64,000 nucleotides of DNA, taken from Burkholderiales bacterium (GTDB taxonomy: Bacteria; Pseudomonadota; Gammaproteobacteria; Burkholderiales; Burkholderiaceae_D). Position 1 is the stretch's first letter; each line of letters starts with the position of its first letter. Made by a program: the position numbers and the translations under genes. Below the pieces are notes generated by a model that was not told where the DNA came from, made no database searches, and saw nothing but the letters and a program-made list of their open reading frames with translations. This document shows positions 35,420 to 43,993 of the stretch, one piece after another. The stretch is taken from positions 1-64,000 of the forward strand of contig JACPWS010000047.1 of the NCBI GenBank assembly GCA_016196925.1. The letters run 5' to 3'.

Positions 35420-36568
35420 TCAACCGGGCTGGCCGTCGACGCGCGCTTTCAGGTACGCCGGCAACATCAGCGCCACCCACAGGCCCAGCAAGATCAGCCA
35501 GGCGCTGGCGGAAATGACGATCAGGGCAGGCGCCTCCAGCGCGCTGGCCAGCACGCGCAGCGCAGCCGACAGATGCAGGCCGAGGTAGATGCTCCACAAC
35601 AGATTGCCGGCTTCCAACGGGCGACCGCTATGGCCGTAAGTGACGCGGCTGACGAAACCGACCAGCATGGTCGCCATGAAACCGAGGCCGAGCGCGTGCA
35701 GCGCCGCCGAACCGAGGCGCAGGCCGAAAGCGTCGGCCGCATACAGGGCGAACACGATAGTCAGCCAGGCAAACGACAGATGCAACATCGCCAGCAAGCG
35801 GTTTTGCAAGCTGCGCCACAAGCCCCAGCGCCACGAAGTATACGCAAAGCTGAGGCTGAGCGCGGTCGCCGTCAGCGCTTCCGCCAGATGCACTGGCAGG
35901 CTGCCGGCGATCACCAGCACGGCGCAGCCGGACAGCCATGCTCCCAGCAGCCAGTAAGGCCGCCACGCCTGATACGGGCGCAGCACATTGCTGGTGAAGA
36001 AAGGCAGCATGCGATGGCAGACCGTCACAAACACCGGCAGCAAAAATCCAAAGAAAGCCAGCTGGCGCGCCGGCAGCCAGGCCGCCGCGACGCCGGCGCT
36101 CCAGGCCAGCGTCGCCGCCAGCGCCAGCGTGCCGCCGCACATCGCCGCCAGTATCGCCTGCGGATGTTTTTTATCCGGCGCCGTACTGGCGCGCACCAGC
36201 CCGCCCCAGCGCCAGGTCACGGCCAGCCAGCCGCTCAGCATCAGCGCGAAGCCGGAACTGCGCAAGGGCGGCCAGCCGAGGCTGGACGCCAGCAAGACCA
36301 GCATCAGACCGGCAAAATAGGTGGCGCCGTTCAATAAAAAGTACTGGTCGGTGGCATTCAGCGCCAGCCAGCGCGGTCCGGCCGTGAAGGTGAAGCCGAG
36401 TATGAATAGCGGAAATACGCCGAGCGGCATCAACAGCGCATGCAGCGGCACTGCCTGGGCGCTATGCGGCCCATGTAAGCTCAGCCACCACCAGCCGAAC
36501 AACAGCAAGACGGCCAGCGCACCGAGAAAAAAATACAGACGATGGGGGGCGTGAGCGAGGCGTTTCAT
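35420..36568 (-). CDS. nnrS: NnrS-family membrane protein
   Basis: 382 residues, about 11-12 transmembrane helices. Typical NnrS features include PLHALLMPLGVFPLFILGF near residues 40-60, CHRMLPFFTSNVL in the middle, and HALGLGFMATMLVGFVSRVTYGHSGRPL towards the C-terminus (shown in part: MLVGFVSRVTYGHSGR). NnrS is a heme/copper-containing inner-membrane protein linked to NO stress tolerance during denitrification. It is transcribed away from nirSM. Its upstream region holds a pair of TATACTCCCC motifs shared with another promoter in the window. Confidence 0.9.
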   Translation of the reverse strand: MKRLAHAPHRLYFFLGALAVLLLFGWWWLSLHGPHSAQAVPLHALLMPLGVFPLFILGFTFTAGPRWLALNATDQYFLLNGATYFAGLMLVLLASSLGWPPLRSSGFALMLSGWLAVTWRWGGLVRASTAPDKKHPQAILAAMCGGTLALAATLAWSAGVAAAWLPARQLAFFGFLLPVFVTVCHRMLPFFTSNVLRPYQAWRPYWLLGAWLSGCAVLVIAGSLPVHLAEALTATALSLSFAYTSWRWGLWRSLQNRLLAMLHLSFAWLTIVFALYAADAFGLRLGSAALHALGLGFMATMLVGFVSRVTYGHSGRPLEAGNLLWSIYLGLHLSAALRVLASALEAPALIVISASAWLILLGLWVALMLPAYLKARVDGQPG

Positions 36569-36636
36569 ATCAATTTCCGGGTCAGAATTGCGGACTTGCC
36601 AGCTGCTGGCGGCCGCGGCTGGAGGCTGTAGTGTCT

Positions 36637-36721
36637 AAAATATACTCCCCTCTAGTATTTTTTGCAGCCCAATAAATACGCTGACGACAGGGGGAAATAT
36701 TCAAAAACATGGGGGAGTATA
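36637..36721. promoter_or_regulatory. Paired TATACTCCCC elements upstream of nnrS
   Basis: TATACTCCCCTCTAGTAT lies at 36641-36658, TGACGACAGGGGGA at 36682-36695 and GGGGGAGTATA at 36711-36721. The same three blocks recur in different orientation at 57860-57936. TACTCCC resembles NarL heptamers, so NarL is a candidate regulator. Confidence 0.55.
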
Positions 36722-36723
36722 TG

Positions 36724-36998
36724 CATTACTAGGCTGTATTCAAATTTCGTGTTGATGGGCGGTTTTGTGAACAGTCCATATCGTATTAACGTCATTCCGG
36801 CATGGTGTTAGCCGGAATCCGTGCAAGGGATCCTTGCACCTTTATTCACATAACGAACATCGCCACTTTCTAGATATGCGCGTCAACGTAACAAAAGTCG
36901 CTGGATTCCGGCTTAAAGCACGCCGGAATGACGTCTCCAAATTTTTTAAACATCAACGTAACGGCATCAACACGAAATCTGCATACAGCCCATTACTA
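36724..36998. mobile_element. 259-bp MITE-like element with 8-bp target-site duplication
   Basis: Inverted ends GGCTGTATTCAAATTTCGTG (36732 onward) and its partner ending GCATACAGCC (36990) match over 26 bp with two mismatches. Direct repeats CATTACTA lie on both sides (36724-36731 and 36991-36998). The interior (36791-36932) contains a REP-like pair with stems TTCCGGC/GCCGGAA and TTCCGGC/GCCGGAA. There is no transposase. The right duplication contains the stop codon of the DGC gene. Confidence 0.8.
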
Positions 36999-37385
36999 CC
37001 ATTCTTTGCGCTCAAACTGGAGCAGCAACTGCTGCAATCCTTGTTCCACCGCTTGCCAGGCCAGCGCCGCCTCGTCCTCGCTGGCGGCGTCATGCAAGCG
37101 CTTGCGTGCGCCGGCGCGGTTCAGCACCAGATGCTGGTCGGCCACCACTCCTGCTTGCTGCAGGCAGGCTTGCACGCAGGCCAGGGCGCAACCATCGAGC
37201 GCCAGGATGGGCCGCCCGGATTGCGCCAGCCTGACCAGCGACGCGACTCCGCCGCCGACGCCGCTGATGCAAGACATTTGCGCCCGGCCTTCGCGATCGA
37301 GGCGCAGCGCGCTATCGTTCGCCAGTTGCGCCACGCTGGAGCAACCGGAACAGGCGTACACCAGGGGCAGGGCTGTGTCTTTCAC
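36996..37385 (-). CDS. DGC-domain putative zinc-binding protein
   Basis: 129 residues. The DGC motif is present in ALDGCALACVQACL, with further cysteines in YACSGCSSVAQ and MSCISGVGG, a pattern for metal or Fe-S binding. The family's function is not established; members often accompany anaerobic respiration genes. It starts with GTG overlapping the ubiT stop (TAGTG), so it is the last gene of the ubiUVT operon. Its stop codon lies within the target-site duplication of the adjacent MITE-like element. Confidence 0.82.
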   Translation of the reverse strand: MKDTALPLVYACSGCSSVAQLANDSALRLDREGRAQMSCISGVGGGVASLVRLAQSGRPILALDGCALACVQACLQQAGVVADQHLVLNRAGARKRLHDAASEDEAALAWQAVEQGLQQLLLQFERKEW

Positions 37386-37825
37386 TATGCCGTTTCGAGT
37401 CTGTTCGCCAAAGCGGTCAGCCAGGCGGGGCGCTCGCTGGCGTCTATCCAGTATTTGACGGCGATACCGAGTTCAGTGTCGCCTTCCATTTTCAGGCGGC
37501 GGCGGAAAAACAGGGTGTCGGCGTCTTCCATGCCGGACGCCAGCTTGAAAAAATCCAAAGCGGTAGCCGAGAGTTTCACATCGGCGTCTGCCTGTTGCGT
37601 CTGCGGCTTGAACTTGCCCTGGTCGCAAAAAAAACACAATTGCAATCCCAGGTCTTCTATCTGCATCGCAAAAGTCTTGCCGTACAAGCTCTCCGGCGCC
37701 ACCAGCCACTGGCGGCGGCGCGCCAACTCCAGCATCAGCAGCAAGGGCGCGGACGCCAGCGGCGACGGCAACAGCCGTCCGAGGCTGGCCACGGGAGAGG
37801 GAAAACGGAAGTCGGTCAGTTTCAT
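37385..37825 (-). CDS. ubiT: UbiT, SCP2-domain accessory factor for O2-independent ubiquinone synthesis
   Basis: 146 residues, an SCP2/sterol-carrier-like fold that binds lipid precursors. The segment SATALDFFKLASGMEDADTL and RRLKMEGDTELG are family signatures. With UbiU and UbiV encoded immediately upstream, it should allow ubiquinone synthesis without oxygen, supplying quinone for nitrate respiration. It lies 13 bp after ubiV. Confidence 0.9.
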   Translation of the reverse strand: MKLTDFRFPSPVASLGRLLPSPLASAPLLLMLELARRRQWLVAPESLYGKTFAMQIEDLGLQLCFFCDQGKFKPQTQQADADVKLSATALDFFKLASGMEDADTLFFRRRLKMEGDTELGIAVKYWIDASERPAWLTALANRLETA

Positions 37826-37838
37826 GGTTTTTCAGGTT

Positions 37839-38738
37839 TTATGCCTCTTGATACTGCATGCCGGGCTTAGCCAACCAGTAGCCGTTGCTGCGCTCGGCAT
37901 TGGCCGGCAGCGCGCGCACCGTGGCCGCGCTCAGCGTCTGTCGCGCGAGGTCGAAGGCGGCCACCACCCCGGCCATGCCCTGCGACTGCGGCTGCAGGCG
38001 CAACACATCCACGCCCAATGCGGCCAGTTGCGGCACTTGCGCGCCGAGGTCGAGGCAAGTCGCACTCTGGGTCTGGATGCCGTTGATGTTCAAAAATTCC
38101 TTGCTGTCGCGCGTCGCCAGCGGCAAGCCGTCCGGATACATTTCGCAGCGGAATTCGCAGTTATCCTTGCGCAGTCTATGGTGGCGGGCGGTGAAGCAGC
38201 GCGAGGAAAACGCCAGCGCCATGCGGCCCCAGACCTGCACTTCGGTCTGCATGCCGGCCGGCCGGTTTTGCTGCAAGGCGGCCAGATCGTCGCCCGACAA
38301 TTCTATAGGCGGGAGGTAGCGGCGCGCTCCCAAGCCGGCCAGCCAGGCCAGCGTGCCTTCGTGGTAAATATTCAGATGCGGCCCGGCCACGAAGGGCTGG
38401 CCCTGCATAGCGCGCACTGCACTGAAATCGTTCGCTTCCAGCATGAAGCCGGCGGCCAGCGCCTTCTCTGCCTGGCGCTGCATATTGCGGCGGTCGGCTT
38501 CGCTGTCGATCAGGGTCAGGCTGGACAACACCACTTGTTTGCCGGCGTCGCGCAGTTCGATGGCGAGCGCCAGCCAGTCATCGAGTTTCATCAGGTGGCG
38601 GCGCGAACAGACCACTTCGCCGAGGTAGACGATATCGACCGGCCATTGCATGGCGTCGACGTAGAATTGCAGGGTGTCGGCTTTCGACCAGTAATAGGCC
38701 AGCGGGGCGAGAGATAACTTTAATTGACTCATGCTCAT
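37839..38738 (-). CDS. ubiV: UbiV, U32-peptidase-family Fe-S protein
   Basis: 299 residues from the ATG at 38738, which overlaps the ubiU stop as ATGA; a GTG two codons upstream and an ATG two codons downstream are alternatives. Family cysteines appear in VVCSRRH and in CFTARHHRLRKDNCEFRC, consistent with the 4Fe-4S site of UbiV. Together with UbiU it forms the complex that hydroxylates ubiquinone precursors anaerobically. Confidence 0.93.
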   Translation of the reverse strand: MSMSQLKLSLAPLAYYWSKADTLQFYVDAMQWPVDIVYLGEVVCSRRHLMKLDDWLALAIELRDAGKQVVLSSLTLIDSEADRRNMQRQAEKALAAGFMLEANDFSAVRAMQGQPFVAGPHLNIYHEGTLAWLAGLGARRYLPPIELSGDDLAALQQNRPAGMQTEVQVWGRMALAFSSRCFTARHHRLRKDNCEFRCEMYPDGLPLATRDSKEFLNINGIQTQSATCLDLGAQVPQLAALGVDVLRLQPQSQGMAGVVAAFDLARQTLSAATVRALPANAERSNGYWLAKPGMQYQEA

Positions 38739-39739
38739 TTCCACGGACGTTCAAACGCGCCCTGGGTGACTTGTGCGCCTTCGGCATGGCGCGCCAGCGT
38801 GGTTTGCCAGTCGGTGCGCGGCGAATAGCGCTCCGGGTCGCGCTGGGCGCTGTCCAGCGCGGCGCGCAGGGTGGACACCACTTGCGCCACATAGCTGGGG
38901 CTGCGCTGGCGCCCTTCTATCTTGATGGCGGACACGCCCATCGCGATCAATTTCGGCAACAAGCCGATGGCGTTCAGGCTGGTCGGCTCTTCCAACGCGT
39001 AATCGGTGGCGCCGTTGACTTCAAAACGCCCCTTGCACAAGGTCGGATAACCGGCCGCTTCATCCGGCGCGTAGCGGTCGATCAGAGTGCCGCCCAGACG
39101 CGCATACAGGGTCTGCTCTTTTTCTTCCCAGCTGACCGCATGGGCCGGCGAGCAGACGCCCTTATTGTTGGGCGAATCGCCGGTCACATAGCTCGACAGC
39201 AGGCAGCGCCCTTCGGCCATCACGCACAGGCTGCCGAAGCCGAACACTTCGATTTCCACCGTGGTCTGGCGCAGGATTTTTTCGATTTCCTGCAAGGTCA
39301 GCACGCGCGGCAGCACGGCGCGCCTGATGCCGAATTGTTCGCGCATCAGCTCGATCGCATCGAGGGTGGTGGCCGAGCCTTGCACCGACAGATGCAGGCG
39401 CAAGTCGGGATGGCGATCACGCGCATACGCCATCAGGCCGGGATCGGCCAGGATCACGGCATCGGCTTCCATCTGTACGGCGGTATCGATGGCGGCGCGC
39501 CATTCGGCCACGGCCCTGGCTTGCGGATAGGTATTGATGGCAAACAGCACTTGCCTGCCGCGCGCGTGCGCATAGGCGACGCCCTGGCGAATATCGTTTT
39601 CGCCGAAGTTCAGTCCACCGAAATTGCGGGCATTGGTGGCATTGCGTAAGCCGAGATATACGGCATTGGCTCCTTTGTCTACCGCCGCCTTGAGGGCGAC
39701 CAGACTGCCGGCAGGAGCGACCAGATCGATAGCATTCAT
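38735..39739 (-). CDS. ubiU: UbiU, U32-peptidase-family Fe-S hydroxylase subunit
   Basis: 334 residues starting MNAIDLVAPAGSLVALKAAV, close to the usual UbiU length. Fe-S ligands are likely among CVMAEGRC, NNKGVCSPAH and TLCKGRF. The U32 signature FGFGSLCVMAEGRCLLSSYV (20 residues) is present. The start at 39739 is preferred because related proteins begin with the APAG strand; upstream in-frame sequence appears non-coding. An FNR-like box at 39821-39834 sits 82-95 bp upstream, so anaerobic induction is expected. Confidence 0.93.
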   Translation of the reverse strand: MNAIDLVAPAGSLVALKAAVDKGANAVYLGLRNATNARNFGGLNFGENDIRQGVAYAHARGRQVLFAINTYPQARAVAEWRAAIDTAVQMEADAVILADPGLMAYARDRHPDLRLHLSVQGSATTLDAIELMREQFGIRRAVLPRVLTLQEIEKILRQTTVEIEVFGFGSLCVMAEGRCLLSSYVTGDSPNNKGVCSPAHAVSWEEKEQTLYARLGGTLIDRYAPDEAAGYPTLCKGRFEVNGATDYALEEPTSLNAIGLLPKLIAMGVSAIKIEGRQRSPSYVAQVVSTLRAALDSAQRDPERYSPRTDWQTTLARHAEGAQVTQGAFERPWK

Positions 39740-39820
39740 GAGTACCACAGCCTGTTCATACGAGGGGAAAGGCAAAAGGGAATGGACCGCAGATGCTAGC
39801 GTTTTTTTTGCGCCAGGTCT

Positions 39821-39834
39821 TTGTCCCCGATCAA
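39821..39834. promoter_or_regulatory. FNR/Dnr-like box upstream of ubiUVT
   Basis: TTGTCCCCGATCAA matches TTGnC-N4-ATCAA. It lies between dnr and ubiU, about 88 bp from the ubiU start, and could activate the minus-strand operon. Confidence 0.65.
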
Positions 39835-39840
39835 TAGAAC

Positions 39841-40533
39841 TCAATTCAATACCGCAGCGCCGTGCTGATATGTCTTCAAGGCATCGGCCGAATCGATATG
39901 GATGGTGGAACCGCTGACCTTGATCAATTGCTCGTCGGTCAGTTGATGCAAGACGCGCGACAGGGTTTCCGGCGATAAGTTGAGCAGGGAAGCCACCAGG
40001 TTCTTTTTCAGCTCCAGCCGCACATCGGTCGTGCTTTGCATGATCGAGGTTTGCAGCAAATAATCGATCACGCGCTGGGTCGCGTTTTGCAGCGAATAAC
40101 GCTCCACGTTGCGGATGAAACCGAGCAGGCGATACGACAAGCCGGCCATCATCTGGCGCGCAATCAGCGGCGATTGCTCGAGCAGACGCAGCAAGGCGTT
40201 CTTGGGAATTTTCAGCAACAGGGTATTTTCCAGCGCTTCGGCATAGAAGGGATAAGGCTCGTCGAGGAACATCATGGCTTCGCCGAAGCACTGGCCGGCG
40301 CGTATCAATTCCAGCACCTTGTCATTGCCTTGCGAAGAAGGGATGCTGAGCTTGACCAGACCGTACACGACGATATACGTGCCTTCCGCCATTTCGCCTT
40401 TGCGAAACAACATCAAACCCTTGTCGAGCTCCATTTTGATCACTTCTTTTTGTAATAAATCGAGCTCAAAAGGCGAGATATGACGAAACAAGGCTTGATT
40501 CGCCAACAGACCACCGAGATTAATTTTAGTCAT
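39841..40533 (-). CDS. dnr: Crp/Fnr-family regulator of the Dnr type
   Basis: 230 residues from the ATG at 40533, which follows a strong GGGAGGAG site. A cyclic-nucleotide-binding-like sensor domain (about 20-140) is followed by a dimer helix and a winged helix-turn-helix with LLNLSPETLSRVLHQL. The E..SR recognition helix fits TTGAT half-sites. The N-terminal cysteine cluster of true Fnr is absent, so it is not an oxygen-labile 4Fe-4S sensor. NO sensing through heme, as in Dnr, is the best inference. It should control the boxes at norC, nirS, ubiU, narK1 and its own promoter. Confidence 0.88.
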   Translation of the reverse strand: MTKINLGGLLANQALFRHISPFELDLLQKEVIKMELDKGLMLFRKGEMAEGTYIVVYGLVKLSIPSSQGNDKVLELIRAGQCFGEAMMFLDEPYPFYAEALENTLLLKIPKNALLRLLEQSPLIARQMMAGLSYRLLGFIRNVERYSLQNATQRVIDYLLQTSIMQSTTDVRLELKKNLVASLLNLSPETLSRVLHQLTDEQLIKVSGSTIHIDSADALKTYQHGAAVLN

Positions 40534-40549
40534 AACGCTCCTCCCACAA

Positions 40550-40563
40550 CTGACTGGGATCAA
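40550..40563. promoter_or_regulatory. FNR/Dnr-like box upstream of dnr
   Basis: On the minus strand, TTGATCCCAGTCAG matches TTGAT-N4-GTCAA at all but the last base. It lies directly upstream of the dnr ribosome binding site, suggesting autoregulation. Confidence 0.65.
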
Positions 40564-40599
40564 GTGTAGGAGTAGCGCGATACGGCGACTATCCGCCAT

Positions 40600-40613
40600 A
40601 AGGACTAGAACCG
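40600..40613 (-). promoter_or_regulatory. CTAG-centred motif upstream of dnr
   Basis: On the minus strand GGTTCTAGTCCTTATGGC. It matches the narK1 motif (CTAGTTCTTTTGGC) and lies 49 bp upstream of the centre of the adjacent FNR-like box; the equivalent distance at narK1 is 46 bp. Confidence 0.5.
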
Positions 40614-40631
40614 GACTGCAAACGGACAGGC

Positions 40632-41276
40632 TTATTTGTCCAGACCATGCTCCACCGCATACACGGCGATCTGGACCCGGCTGCTCAGGTTCAGTTTCTT
40701 GAGGATATTTTGCACGTGAATTTTGACCGTGCTCTCGGCCACATCGAGGTGACGCGCAATTTCTTTATTGCTTTCGCCGCGCGCCAGGCAAATCATGGTT
40801 TCGCGCTCTCTGGGCGTCAGCTTTTCGCGCTCGGGCGCGCTGGCCGCATTGCTGCCGGAACGGAATTGCATCACCAGCTTGGCCGTCATCGCTTCCGCGA
40901 TCACCGGCTCGCCGGCGGCGGCGCGTTTGATCGCCTGGGTCAGGTAATCGGCTTCGATATTTTTCAATAAGTAACCGCGTGCGCCGTTTTTCAATGCCGT
41001 TGTAAGGTCTTCCGCTTGTTCGGAAACGGTCAGCATCAGCACCGCCGTTTGCGGCAAATCTTCCACGATCAGCTGCATCGCTTCCAGCCCGGACAGGCCC
41101 GGCATATTCAAGTCCATCAGCACGACATCGGGCAGCAATTGCTTGGCTCGTTTGACGCCTTCCAGTCCGTCCGAAGCCTCGCCCACGATCTCGAATTCGG
41201 GATTGCGCTGCAACAGCAATTTTATGCCGCTGCGAAACAAGGTGTGATCGTCGACCAGAAGTATTTTGATTGCCAT
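40632..41276 (-). CDS. narL: NarL, nitrate/nitrite response regulator
   Basis: 214 residues. The receiver domain has Asp55 in VVLMDLNMPG, and the C-terminal LuxR-type helix-turn-helix has LTPRERETMICLARGESNKE. AAGGAAC precedes the ATG at 41276. It lies 34 bp after narX and should be phosphorylated by it to control nitrate-respiration genes. Confidence 0.95.
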   Translation of the reverse strand: MAIKILLVDDHTLFRSGIKLLLQRNPEFEIVGEASDGLEGVKRAKQLLPDVVLMDLNMPGLSGLEAMQLIVEDLPQTAVLMLTVSEQAEDLTTALKNGARGYLLKNIEADYLTQAIKRAAAGEPVIAEAMTAKLVMQFRSGSNAASAPEREKLTPRERETMICLARGESNKEIARHLDVAESTVKIHVQNILKKLNLSSRVQIAVYAVEHGLDK

Positions 41277-41310
41277 GCTGTTCCTTGTCATTTTCCGAGA
41301 CGATATTGTC

Positions 41311-43236
41311 TCACGCGACCAGTCTTTCTTCGCGCCGCAAATGCAAAGAAATCGTCGTGCCCGCGCCGGGCTGGCTGACGATATCGAATTGCGCGGACAG
41401 GCGTTGCGCCCTTTCCTGCATGATGCGCAAACCGACGTGCGCATCGGATTTTTTGCGCACTTCTTCCATCGAAAAACCCTTGCCGTTATCGGCGACGATC
41501 AGTTCGAAATCGCGCTCGTTGTGGACGTGCACTTTCACTTCGCTCGCTTGCGCATGTTTGCGTATATTCGACAAGGCTTCCTGCAGGATGAACAAGACTT
41601 GCAATTGCTGCTCAGGCGCCAGCGGCGCGCCGCTGCCGAGTATTTCTATCCGGCCGCGCACGCCGGTCTGGCGCTCGAATTTCGTCAGCACATTGCGCAT
41701 TTCCGATTCCAGATTACTATCCTGCAAACGCGTGCGGAAATTCAGCAGCAGCTCGCGCACATCTTCATAACTCTCTTCCACGCCGGCGCGCAACAGGGGC
41801 ACGACATCGGCGATTTCCTGGGTATCGTTGCGCTTCAGCGAATCTTCCAGCATCTGCACTTGCAGGTTGAGGAAATTCAAGCCTTGCGCGATACTGTCGT
41901 GCAAACCCTGCGCCAGCAGATTGCGCTCTTGCGACACCGCGAATTCTTTTTCGCGCGCGATCAGGCGCTGGTTCTCGATAGCGATGCCGAGGTTTTGCCC
42001 CAGCGTTTCCAGCAAGCGGCGCTCTTCGCCGCTGATGCTACGCTCTTGCATGAAATGCAGCGAGAAACTGCCTATCACCTGCTGCCGTGCGATGATCTGG
42101 AATACGGCGATAGAGACGAAGCCCTCTTCCTGGCAACGGTAACGCTTCTGCGGATTCAGGTGGCGGAAATCGCGCACCAGGATCACGCCCTGATGGATGG
42201 CGGCGCCGCACAGACAATCGTCGGTCTTGATGCAGTGCTCCTCTTCTATCATTTTTTCAGAAATGCCTTCATGCACGGTGATATGCATGTTATCGCGCTG
42301 ATTGTCGAGGATGCGGACGGTGCCGCCGTCGGCCTGGATGCGCTGCATGATGCGGCGCAAGAAGCCGCGGCACAGTTCGTCGATAGCATGCGGCCCGGCC
42401 AGGAAGGCGGCCAGCTCGTACAGAGTGCTGACTTCGTGATTTTGCGCCTGCAATTTCTTGGTCTTGTCGAGCACGCGCTGCTCCAGCGTGCGTTGCGCGC
42501 TTTGCACGTGATCGGCCATCTTGTTGAAAGCGATCGCCAGCACGCCGAACTCGTCTTCGGTTTCCACCGGCAGGCGTACGCTGAGATCGTCTTCGCTCAT
42601 CCTGGCGATGCCGGTACGCATGCGTGTGACCGGCCCTATGATCCACAGGTACAACAAATACAGCATGGCGACGCTGGCCGCCAGCGACATGAAGATCAGG
42701 GTGGTCTGGCACAGGCGCAGCCAGGTGGTTTTTCCGGACAGCTCGACTTCCACCATGGAAACCAGCTGATTGATGTCGTTCACGAACGGCGGCAAGGCTT
42801 GCCGGTAACGCGCCACCGCCTCCACCCGGCGCGCGGCATCGGTTTCCAACAAAGCCGCCCTGGCGTCTTTCTGCATCCGGTCTTGCCAGCTGGTTTGCAC
42901 CAGATTCATTTGCTGCATGATGTCGCCACTAGCCGGTAAAAACAGCGGGCGCTTGGCGTCGCCATTGCGCAAATCGAACAAGGTGTTGTTGAATTGCTCC
43001 AGTTCATTTTCGACGGTCTTGCTATCCATCGCATGCTCTAGCACCAGCGCCAGCCGGAACGAGCGCATGCGCAGGCTGCCGGCTTCGTTGATCGCCGCCG
43101 CGCCGCCTTCCAGCTGCCAGGACAGCAGCAAGGTATAGGCAATCGCCATCAGCGTGAAGATCAGGCCGATCACGGTGGTCAGCAAGATGCGGAAGGTGAT
43201 GCGCTTTCTGATCGGCAGGGATTGCTGGGTGCTCAT
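41311..43236 (-). CDS. narX: NarX, nitrate/nitrite sensor histidine kinase
   Basis: 641 residues. Transmembrane helices at about 17-40 and 175-200 flank a periplasmic sensor with the P-box INEAGSLRMRSFRLA that binds nitrate. A HAMP domain covers about 200-252. A cytoplasmic GAF-like segment with a cysteine cluster (Cys335, 341, 343) follows. The HisKA_3 phosphoacceptor is His446 in LAQGLHDSIAQGL, and the ATPase domain has IVADNGKGF and HVGLRIMQERA. It is paired with narL downstream. Confidence 0.95.
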   Translation of the reverse strand: MSTQQSLPIRKRITFRILLTTVIGLIFTLMAIAYTLLLSWQLEGGAAAINEAGSLRMRSFRLALVLEHAMDSKTVENELEQFNNTLFDLRNGDAKRPLFLPASGDIMQQMNLVQTSWQDRMQKDARAALLETDAARRVEAVARYRQALPPFVNDINQLVSMVEVELSGKTTWLRLCQTTLIFMSLAASVAMLYLLYLWIIGPVTRMRTGIARMSEDDLSVRLPVETEDEFGVLAIAFNKMADHVQSAQRTLEQRVLDKTKKLQAQNHEVSTLYELAAFLAGPHAIDELCRGFLRRIMQRIQADGGTVRILDNQRDNMHITVHEGISEKMIEEEHCIKTDDCLCGAAIHQGVILVRDFRHLNPQKRYRCQEEGFVSIAVFQIIARQQVIGSFSLHFMQERSISGEERRLLETLGQNLGIAIENQRLIAREKEFAVSQERNLLAQGLHDSIAQGLNFLNLQVQMLEDSLKRNDTQEIADVVPLLRAGVEESYEDVRELLLNFRTRLQDSNLESEMRNVLTKFERQTGVRGRIEILGSGAPLAPEQQLQVLFILQEALSNIRKHAQASEVKVHVHNERDFELIVADNGKGFSMEEVRKKSDAHVGLRIMQERAQRLSAQFDIVSQPGAGTTISLHLRREERLVA

Positions 43237-43303
43237 GGACGAAAGAAAATGCAGGAGGAAATAACGCTAGTGTAGACCTTTTTCCCGCCCCGGCAAGCGC
43301 GCT

Positions 43304-43981
43304 TCAGACGCTTGCTAAGGCGCTGTGCTCCACCCCGAGCGGGCAGACCATGGGCAGGAAACTGTCGGAGCGCTCGGAATAGGCCAGCAGCGCGCCATGG
43401 CTCATGTCGAAATACCAGCCGTGCAAGGCGATTTCGCCGCGCGCTTCGCGCTCGGCAATCCAGGGAAAGCCGCGCAAATTATTCAGAGACAACAGGATGG
43501 CGCCCAGTTCGCAGGCGCGATTTTGTTCGGCCACCGAACAATGCACCAGCTGTGCCAGCACCTGTTGCTTGACCGGTTCGACGATCTTCATCCAGCGGCC
43601 GATGAAATCGATTTCCCGGCTCGGCGCATAGCCTTGCATCAGGGCGCGGATGCCGCCGCATTTTTCATGCCCCATGACGATGATGCGTTTGACGTTCAGC
43701 GCTTCCACCGCGAACTGGATCGCGGCGCTGACGCCTTGCTGGTGCCCGAGCGCATTGCAGGGCGGCACCAGGTTAGCGACATTGCGCACCACGAAAATAT
43801 CGCCGGGATCGCAATCGAGCAGCAAGGCCGGATCGACTCTGGAATCGCAACAGCCTATCAGCAGCGTGGTCGGTTTCTGGCCGTTGTTCAGTTTTTCATA
43901 TAAAGGGTCTTCCCCGGCAAAGTATTTGCTCTGGAAGCGCTGGAATCCTTCTATGAATTGCTGGATATTTCTGACGGCCAT
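43304..43981 (-). CDS. Beta-carbonic anhydrase
   Basis: 225 residues, cytoplasmic. Zinc ligands are Cys44 and Asp46-Arg48 dyad region in GCCDSRVDP, and His/Cys in MGHEKCGG. It interconverts CO2 and bicarbonate. It lies 12 bp downstream of moaA in the minus-strand series, so it is probably cotranscribed with the nitrate-respiration accessory genes. Why it is there is not clear. Confidence 0.95.
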   Translation of the reverse strand: MAVRNIQQFIEGFQRFQSKYFAGEDPLYEKLNNGQKPTTLLIGCCDSRVDPALLLDCDPGDIFVVRNVANLVPPCNALGHQQGVSAAIQFAVEALNVKRIIVMGHEKCGGIRALMQGYAPSREIDFIGRWMKIVEPVKQQVLAQLVHCSVAEQNRACELGAILLSLNNLRGFPWIAEREARGEIALHGWYFDMSHGALLAYSERSDSFLPMVCPLGVEHSALASV

Positions 43982-43993
43982 CGCGCGCTCCTT

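Noticed and set aside
39841-40533. Oxygen-sensing Fnr with a 4Fe-4S cluster
   Set aside because: The N-terminal cysteine cluster is absent; a Dnr-type assignment fits better.
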